Positions 58,485 to 64,000 of a DNA stretch of 64,000 nt are shown here, in pieces. Position 1 is the first letter of the stretch; each line of letters opens with the position of its first letter. The translations under genes and the position numbers were made by a program. The DNA lies in assembly GCF_030010235.1 (NCBI RefSeq), contig NZ_JASCRS010000001.1:930001-994000 (forward strand), written 5' to 3'. The notes under the pieces were generated by a model. That model was not told the DNA's origin, made no database searches, and was given only the letters and a program-made list of their open reading frames with translations. Origin of the DNA: Leucobacter sp. UT-8R-CII-1-4. GTDB taxonomy: Bacteria; Actinomycetota; Actinomycetes; Actinomycetales; Microbacteriaceae.

Positions 58485-59339
58485 TTAGCCCAACAAGTCC
58501 GGAAATCGTTGCTGCAGAGCGGTCAAAAGACCGTTTTCGTAGACACTTTCGGTGACCCGACGCGCAGATTCTTTTACGTGTGGATCAGCCTGGCCCATGG
58601 CAACGGAGTCACCTCGGCGGCCAGCCCACTCAAGCATCTGCATATCGTTCTCACCATCGCCAGCAGCAAACACACGATCTGCGTCAATGTTGAGACGCTG
58701 ACGAAGCACCTCGAGCGCACTCGCTTTAGTGACCCCGGTTGGTGCGATATCGAACCAGGTAGTGAGCCCGACCGCGTACGAAACACGACTCAACCCCAGC
58801 GCCTCAGAAACCTCAAGAAAATCTTGCAGAGCGTGATCTGGCGACACCACAAGCACGCGACTCGCATTCGCAGTGAGAAGTTCGTCGAAGGTCACCTGTC
58901 GCTGCCTGCGAGGCAGCGTTCCAGAAGGCATCTTCTCGGTATAAAGAAACTCGCCATCTGCAGTTTCTACACCATAGGTAGCAGTGACCAGATGAGTGCG
59001 AATACGTTCCAGCAATCCGGCCGGATCAAACGACTCAACGTGCTCACGCCGGTATGCACGAGTGGCAAGCGGATCGCGCTTCAGCGTCACCGCACCGTTT
59101 GCGGCCACAACCCAGTCAGCCTGAAGTCGCAGCTGCTCGACCACGTCAAGAGTCGCCTCAACCGCGCGACCGGTGGAAATAATGACCTCGTGCCCGGCGT
59201 TGTGCAGCGTGCGAATCGCTTCGGCGACCTCTGGGTGCGGGGTTGCCGGAATGTACTCACCCTGCTCATCTCGCTCACCGAACGGCATCACAGTGCCGTC
59301 AATATCGAGCGCGATGAGGTGGCGATCCTCGGCGCGCAT
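58485..59339 (-). CDS. HAD-superfamily (Cof-type) hydrolase
   Basis: 284 residues. Motif I LIALDIDGTVMPF (nucleophile Asp), motif II ISTGRAVEAT, motif III Lys in GVTKASALEVLRQRL, motif IV FAAGDGENDMQML, with a C2b cap (Cof/YidA type). It dephosphorylates sugar phosphates or similar small molecules. The start overlaps the serS stop (TGATG), so it is translated from the serS message. ATG 59339 is used; GTG 59342 is one codon earlier. Confidence 0.9.
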   Translation of the reverse strand: MRAEDRHLIALDIDGTVMPFGERDEQGEYIPATPHPEVAEAIRTLHNAGHEVIISTGRAVEATLDVVEQLRLQADWVVAANGAVTLKRDPLATRAYRREHVESFDPAGLLERIRTHLVTATYGVETADGEFLYTEKMPSGTLPRRQRQVTFDELLTANASRVLVVSPDHALQDFLEVSEALGLSRVSYAVGLTTWFDIAPTGVTKASALEVLRQRLNIDADRVFAAGDGENDMQMLEWAGRRGDSVAMGQADPHVKESARRVTESVYENGLLTALQQRFPDLLG

Positions 59340-60607
59340 CACGCCGACACCGGGGTGAAGACCTCGAGTCCGCCGAGGTAAGGACGCAGTGCTTCTGGCA
59401 CACGAACACTGCCGTCTGCCTGCTGATGCGTCTCAAGAATTGCAACGATCCAGCGCGTGGTCGCGAGCGTACCGTTGAGGGTCGCTACCGGAGTCGTCTT
59501 GCCGCTTTCGCTGCGATAGCGGGTACCGAGGCGACGCGACTGGAAGGTGGTGCAGTTGCTCGACGAGGTCAGCTCGCGGTAAGTGCCCTGCGTTGGTACG
59601 TACGCTTCAATGTCGTACTTGCGAGCCGCGCTCGAACCGAGGTCGCCGGCTGCGACATCAATCACTCGATAGCTCAGACCCAGCGCTTGCATCATGCTCT
59701 CCTGCCACCCGAGCAGTCGAAGGTGCTCTGCCTCGGCATCTGCAGGGTCGGTGTAGACAAACATTTCAAGCTTGTTGAACTGGTGCACACGCAGAATCCC
59801 GCGGGTGTCTTTACCGTGCGAGCCTGCTTCACTGCGGTAACAGGTGCTCCAACCTGCGTAGCGCATTGCACCGCCCGAGAGGTCGAGAATCTCATCGGCG
59901 TGGTAACCGGCGAGGGCAACCTCGCTGGTGCCGGTTAGGAACAGATCCTGCGATGGCAGGTGGTACACCTCGTCGGCATGCTCACCGAGGAACCCGGTGC
60001 CCTGCATAATTTCTGGTTTCACAAGGGTTGGCGGAATCAACGGCACAAAACCTGCCGCGAGCGCGCGATCAAGCGCGAGGCTCATCAGCGCAAGCTCAAG
60101 GCGAGCACCGACACCCTTCAAGAAGTAGAAGCGAGCGCCAGATACCTTGGCACCGCGCTGCATATCGATGGCGTCGAGCATTTCGCCAAGCTCAAGGTGA
60201 TCGCGCGGTTCGAAGTCGAACTCGGGCACACCGCCCACCTCGCGCAGCGTCACGAAGTTTTCTTCGCCACCCGCCGGAACACCCTCAATGACAATGTTCT
60301 CAATCCGGCTTGCTGCGACATCAAATGCGGCATCGGCTTCGCGTGAGCGCGCTTCTGCGGCCTTCACGTCGGCAGCAATCTGTTGCGCCTTCGCGATCAG
60401 TGCTGGCTTCTCTTCTTTCGAAGCTGCCTTTACTTGCTTGCCAAATTGGTTCTGTTCGGCGCGAAGCGACTCGAACTCGCCAAGTGCAGCACGGCGCGAC
60501 TCGTCGGCCGAGATCGCAAGATCTACTGTTGATTCGTCATTTCCGCGCGCTCGCTGTGAGCGCTTGATGGTCTCGGGGTCATTGCGCAGGAGTTGAGGAT
60601 CAATCAC
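59339..60607 (-). CDS. serS: Seryl-tRNA synthetase
   Basis: 422 residues. N-terminal long coiled-coil arm ([29 protein letters not shown]) that grips the tRNA variable arm; class II catalytic core with motif 2 ([28 protein letters not shown]), [19 protein letters not shown] and motif 3 ([18 protein letters not shown]). Charges all serine tRNAs, two of which lie just downstream. ATG 60607; the divergent neighbour is a lipid kinase gene 67 bases away. Complete. Confidence 0.96.
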   Translation of the reverse strand: MIDPQLLRNDPETIKRSQRARGNDESTVDLAISADESRRAALGEFESLRAEQNQFGKQVKAASKEEKPALIAKAQQIAADVKAAEARSREADAAFDVAASRIENIVIEGVPAGGEENFVTLREVGGVPEFDFEPRDHLELGEMLDAIDMQRGAKVSGARFYFLKGVGARLELALMSLALDRALAAGFVPLIPPTLVKPEIMQGTGFLGEHADEVYHLPSQDLFLTGTSEVALAGYHADEILDLSGGAMRYAGWSTCYRSEAGSHGKDTRGILRVHQFNKLEMFVYTDPADAEAEHLRLLGWQESMMQALGLSYRVIDVAAGDLGSSAARKYDIEAYVPTQGTYRELTSSSNCTTFQSRRLGTRYRSESGKTTPVATLNGTLATTRWIVAILETHQQADGSVRVPEALRPYLGGLEVFTPVSA

Positions 60608-60674
60608 GCCCCTATCCTATCCGGCGCAGCTTCTAAGACTCCTTGCTGAAATCAGAACAGAGTAACGTGGACCC

Positions 60675-61661
60675 ATGGTCTCTCCTCAGCCCCGTGCCGC
60701 CATCGTGTTTCACCCGTTGAAGACTGACATTGCAACGCTTCGCGAGGCAGTTGAATCGCACGAGGTTGCCGGGGGTTGGGCGCCCAGCCTGTGGTTCGAA
60801 ACGACCGAGCATGATGCCGGTCAAGGCATCACCAAAGAAGCAATCGAAGCCGACGTCTCCGTAGTGCTCGCATCGGGCGGCGACGGCACAGTTCGCGCCG
60901 TGGCCGAATCACTTCGCGGATCTGGCGTGCCGCTCGCGGTGATTCCGCAGGGCACTGGCAATCTGCTTGCTCGAAACCTCGGCGCACCGCTGAACGATCT
61001 GGGAGAGTCGGTGCGGGCGGCGTTTATTGGCGAAGATCGGGCGATTGATCTTGGTTTGGTGACCATCATTCGACCCGATGAGAGCGAAGACGAGCACGTC
61101 TTTTTGGTGTTGGCGGGCATGGGTCTTGACGCTCGAGCAATTACGGCAACCCGATCCTCGTTGAAAAAAAGAGTCGGCTGGCTTGCCTACGTTGATGCCG
61201 GCATGCGAACCATGATCAAAGACGCGCCCCTGCAGATTCACTATTCGGTTGACGGTGCACCGGCCAAGTCGCTCACCGTATTCACCGTAATGATTGGCAA
61301 TTGTGGGCTGCTGCCTGGCGGTGTGCTGCTCATTCCAGACGCAGATATTGCCGACGGTCAGCTCGACGTGGTGGCGTTGCGCCCGCTTGGTCCATTTTCT
61401 TGGTTGCGTATTTGGCACAAGCTCGGATTCGAAAATGGTGTGCTGCGCAAAACCAAAACCGGTCGCAAGGTGATCGACCTGGTGAACGACACCCGCTCGG
61501 TTACGTACATGCGCGCACGTCGATATTCACTCTCAGTGCCTCACCCAGAGCCGATTCAACTTGATGGCGACGACTTCGGCCTGGCACTGGCAGCAAACGG
61601 CACGGTGGATCCAGGCTCTCTCGTCGTAAAAGTACTAAAGAGCTGGAAACCGGTCATTTAA
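60675..61661 (+). CDS. Diacylglycerol kinase-family lipid kinase
   Basis: 328 residues, DAGK_cat fold: VVLASGGDGTVRAVAESL (GGDGT nucleotide-binding motif), VIPQGTGNLLARNLG, AFIGEDRAIDLGLV, and the YegS/DagK C-domain (NCGLLPGGVLLIPDADIADGQLDVV). It phosphorylates diacylglycerol or related lipids. ATG 60675 lacks a clear ribosome site, so the message may be leaderless. It is convergent with pheA. Placement next to serS-pheA-pgm looks like conserved actinobacterial order. Confidence 0.9.
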   Translation: MVSPQPRAAIVFHPLKTDIATLREAVESHEVAGGWAPSLWFETTEHDAGQGITKEAIEADVSVVLASGGDGTVRAVAESLRGSGVPLAVIPQGTGNLLARNLGAPLNDLGESVRAAFIGEDRAIDLGLVTIIRPDESEDEHVFLVLAGMGLDARAITATRSSLKKRVGWLAYVDAGMRTMIKDAPLQIHYSVDGAPAKSLTVFTVMIGNCGLLPGGVLLIPDADIADGQLDVVALRPLGPFSWLRIWHKLGFENGVLRKTKTGRKVIDLVNDTRSVTYMRARRYSLSVPHPEPIQLDGDDFGLALAANGTVDPGSLVVKVLKSWKPVI

Positions 61662-61678
61662 GGCGCGAGCGCCGCACA

Positions 61679-62617
61679 TTAGCCAAGCAGCTCGTCAAGC
61701 CACTCGCGAGCACTGCTGAACGACTGATTGTCGTGCTCGCCTCGGGTGGTCGCTGCGACTCGATCTGCGCGCTGGTACGAGCCCAAAAACACCACGTTCG
61801 GACTGAACCGCTTCACCCCGAGCAGGGCATCTGAAACTCGTTCGTCGCGGGCGTGCCCCTCAACATCGATCACAAACCGGTATCGTCCCATGCGATCACC
61901 AATCGGCCGCGACGCAAGCAGGGTGAGGTTCACTCCTCGGGTCGCGAACTGTTCGAGCAAGAGCAATAGCGAGCCCGACTTGTCGTCAGGCAACTCTACG
62001 ATGAGACTGGTTTTGTCTGCTCCGCTTGGCTCGCCAACCGTCGCGGTACGTGCGACCAGCACAAAGCGGGTGACAGCGTCTGGGTTTTCGGCGATGCCCT
62101 CAGCGAGCACCTTCACGTCATAGTGAGCTTCGATGCCTGGGGGTGCGATAGCCGCGTCAACGCCCTTAGCCTCGTTGAAAATGTCGGCTGCGGCCTGCAC
62201 ATTCGAAGTGGCTGGCAGGTGGTGATGAGCTGGCAGTTTTTCGTCAAGCCATTTGCGGCACTGACCGTAGGCGACCGGGTGCCCCGCAATCACGTCAACC
62301 TGGTCGAGTGTGGTGCCCGGCCGAGCGACCAGCACAAAGCTCACCGGCACCAGGTATTCACCAATAATCTGCAAACCGGGAATGGTTGCGAGCGCGTCTT
62401 GCGCAACTGTCACGCCGCCATCAACTGAATTCTCAATTGCGATCATGGCCGCGTCACTTGCGCCGGTAACCACATCGTTGAGTGCTTCGCCAATGTTGGC
62501 GACGGGCTTCCACTCTTGTCCCTGAGCCTCTGGCACCTGCCGCAAAGCCGCCTCGGTAAAGGTGCCTGCCGGGCCCAGAAAGCTGTAGCGACGGAGCGGT
62601 GCAGGCGTTGAGGACAT
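61679..62617 (-). CDS. pheA: Prephenate dehydratase
   Basis: 312 residues. YSFLGPAGTFTEAAL, IENSVDGGVTVAQDAL, the catalytic Thr-Arg-Phe in NPDAVTRFVLVA, then a regulatory ACT domain with GVNLTLLASRPIGDRMGRYRFVIDVEGH (Phe-binding ESRP/GALV-like). It converts prephenate to phenylpyruvate and is expected to be inhibited by Phe. No chorismate mutase domain is present, as usual in actinobacteria. pgm lies 32 bases upstream on the same strand. Confidence 0.94.
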   Translation of the reverse strand: MSSTPAPLRRYSFLGPAGTFTEAALRQVPEAQGQEWKPVANIGEALNDVVTGASDAAMIAIENSVDGGVTVAQDALATIPGLQIIGEYLVPVSFVLVARPGTTLDQVDVIAGHPVAYGQCRKWLDEKLPAHHHLPATSNVQAAADIFNEAKGVDAAIAPPGIEAHYDVKVLAEGIAENPDAVTRFVLVARTATVGEPSGADKTSLIVELPDDKSGSLLLLLEQFATRGVNLTLLASRPIGDRMGRYRFVIDVEGHARDERVSDALLGVKRFSPNVVFLGSYQRADRVAATTRGEHDNQSFSSAREWLDELLG

Positions 62618-62649
62618 GCGAATAATCGTAGTCCCTTCTTGACCTTGTA

Positions 62650-64000
62650 TCAGCTTGTTACGGCGGCAACCAGCTCTTGCGCTGCCTGCTGCACAAGAGC
62701 GAGGTGATCCGCTCCCCTAAATGATTCTGCGTACACCTTCATTACGTCTTCGGTTCCGCTCGGCCTCGCCGCAAACCATGCGTGCTCAGTCTGCACCTTC
62801 AAGCCTCCGATGGCTGCCCCATTGCCTGGTGCGTTCACCAGCACAGCAGTGATCGGATCGCCGGCAAGTTCTGTCTCGGTAACATCTGCGGGCGAGAGCG
62901 CTGCGAGAGCTTTCTTCTGCGCGGGGGTCGCTGCGGCATCGACGCGTTCGTAGACCGGTGCACCAAATGTTTCGGTCAGTTCACGGTAGAGCTCACTCGG
63001 CGATTTACCGGTGACGGCCTGAATTTCAGCGGCCAGCAGCGCAAGCAGAATTCCGTCTTTGTCGGTGCTCCACGCGCTGCCGTCAAAACGCTGGAATGAG
63101 GCACCCGCACTTTCTTCACCACCAAACACCACGCTGCCATCACTCAGCCCAGGCACAAACCACTTGAAACCAACCGGTACTTCAAGCAGTCGCCGTCCGT
63201 GTTTCGCTACTACTCGGTCGATAATTGCTGAAGAGACAAGTGTCTTACCAATGCCCGCTTCTTTTGGCCAGTCGGGGCGGTGAGTAATCAGATAATCGAT
63301 CGCGACAGCGAGAAAATGATTGGGATTCATCAAGCCTGCGTCGCGAGTAACGATGCCGTGCCGGTCGGCGTCGGCGTCGTTGCCGGTCACAATGTCAAAG
63401 TCTTTACGATATTCGGCGACGGTTTGCATCACTTGGGCCGACGAAGGATCCATTCGAATCTTGCCGTCCCAGTCGAGGTGCATGAACGCCCACTGTGGAT
63501 CGATGCCGCTGCCAAGCACGGTGAGGTCGAGGTCGTAATGATCGCGAATGGCTGCCCAGTAGGCTTCGCTTGCGCCACCGAGCGAGTGCGCACCAATACG
63601 CACTCCTGCTTCACGAATCGCTTTCATATTGATCACGCTGCCGAGGGCCCTCACGTATTCGCCGACATAGTCGTATGTAAGCGCTGCCTCGTGTGGTTCG
63701 TCTGCCGCGGCGAGGGTGTCACGCCATTGGCCACTCTCAAGCAATTCGTTTGCTCGCGCCGCGATCCATGAGGTCGCGTCGGTGTCAGCCGGTCCGCCGT
63801 GTGGCGGGTTGTATTTAAATCCGCCGTCACGGGGCGGATTGTGGCTTGGCGTGACCACGATTCCGTCGGCCCGTTCAGCCGCATCGAGCGTCAGGTGTTC
63901 GTTGTGGGCGAGGATCGCCCGGCTGAGTGCCGGTGTCGGCACAAAATTGGCGGCTTCGCCCGGTGCTGCACTCGGCAGTACCACCTTTACACCCATTGCG
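62650..64000 (-). CDS. pgm: Alpha-D-glucose phosphate-specific phosphoglucomutase (N-terminus beyond window edge)
   Basis: About 449 C-terminal residues of an about 545-residue enzyme. Catalytic phosphoserine loop [15 protein letters not shown], metal-binding DADADRHGI, sugar-specificity loop [10 protein letters not shown] and phosphate-binding [16 protein letters not shown] all present. Interconverts glucose-1- and glucose-6-phosphate for glycogen, trehalose and wall-sugar synthesis. The frame runs open through base 64000, so the true start is outside. Confidence 0.95.
   Translation of the reverse strand, partial: AMGVKVVLPSAAPGEAANFVPTPALSRAILAHNEHLTLDAAERADGIVVTPSHNPPRDGGFKYNPPHGGPADTDATSWIAARANELLESGQWRDTLAAADEPHEAALTYDYVGEYVRALGSVINMKAIREAGVRIGAHSLGGASEAYWAAIRDHYDLDLTVLGSGIDPQWAFMHLDWDGKIRMDPSSAQVMQTVAEYRKDFDIVTGNDADADRHGIVTRDAGLMNPNHFLAVAIDYLITHRPDWPKEAGIGKTLVSSAIIDRVVAKHGRRLLEVPVGFKWFVPGLSDGSVVFGGEESAGASFQRFDGSAWSTDKDGILLALLAAEIQAVTGKSPSELYRELTETFGAPVYERVDAAATPAQKKALAALSPADVTETELAGDPITAVLVNAPGNGAAIGGLKVQTEHAWFAARPSGTEDVMKVYAESFRGADHLALVQQAAQELVAAVTS

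Overview
The window is a chromosomal stretch of a medium-to-high-GC actinobacterium. Coding capacity is dense, operons are short with ATGA/GTGA overlaps, and GTG/TTG starts are common. A perfect HspR-type HAIR element, LCP and diacylglycerol-kinase genes and a serS-tRNA-Ser-LCP neighbourhood also fit. I infer Microbacteriaceae (Leucobacter-like) from gene content and order; this was not tested by a search. I see no rRNA, CRISPR array, prophage or insertion sequence. Both ends cut a gene: mmsA on the left and pgm on the right.

Layout. 1-2.3 kb: methylmalonate-semialdehyde dehydrogenase (partial) divergent from a FadR-type GntR regulator, with a FadR-like operator between them. 2.3-8.5 kb: an envelope-stress type module made of a histidine kinase and response regulator, divergent from a lipoprotein, a peptidoglycan-binding adaptor, a MacB-like ATPase and permease, and a VanY-like D,D-carboxypeptidase. 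8.5-16 kb: accessory genes (EamA exporter under a MocR regulator, GNATs, DUF523, a Cmx-like MFS pump, an AhpD-like protein, YggS). 16-19 kb: MocR regulator and gabT, then an odd tRNA-Cys. 19-24.3 kb: orphan AAA ATPase, TetR/RibD-like pair, DHA2 pump with divergent TetR, LysE exporter.

24.4-33.8 kb is a complete-looking histidine utilisation locus. A ProU/OpuC-type ABC importer (probably HutXWV-like) is translationally coupled to hutG and hutU on the minus strand, divergent from hutI, a hutH-like gene and an IclR regulator. The HutH-like protein lacks the Ala-Ser-Gly triad that forms the MIO cofactor (it has Gly-Thr-Gly), and HutG has GGDDS where the family has GGDHS. 35-41.3 kb is a branched-chain keto-acid operon (E1alpha, E1beta, E2, acyl-CoA dehydrogenase, SDR) divergent from an Lrp/AsnC regulator. 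Its leader carries helically phased TTGC repeats. Together with mmsA and gabT, the window is rich in amino-acid catabolism.

41.3-49.3 kb holds a DUF3995 membrane protein, glutathione peroxidase, M20 dipeptidase, secreted CHAP protein, two GT4 glycosyltransferases, an XRE regulator and an MFS transporter. 49.5-54.5 kb has a ClpB lacking its N-domain under a HAIR element, divergent from a beta-glucosidase/MFS pair. 54.5-56.6 kb has small proteins and a sortase-type surface protein with SHIRT-like repeats. 56.8-64 kb is conserved housekeeping: tRNA-Ser(GCT), LCP ligase, tRNA-Ser(TGA), HAD phosphatase, serS, diacylglycerol kinase, pheA and pgm. Several intergenic inverted repeats (34.76, 43.83 and 49.39 kb) are not explained by the genes.
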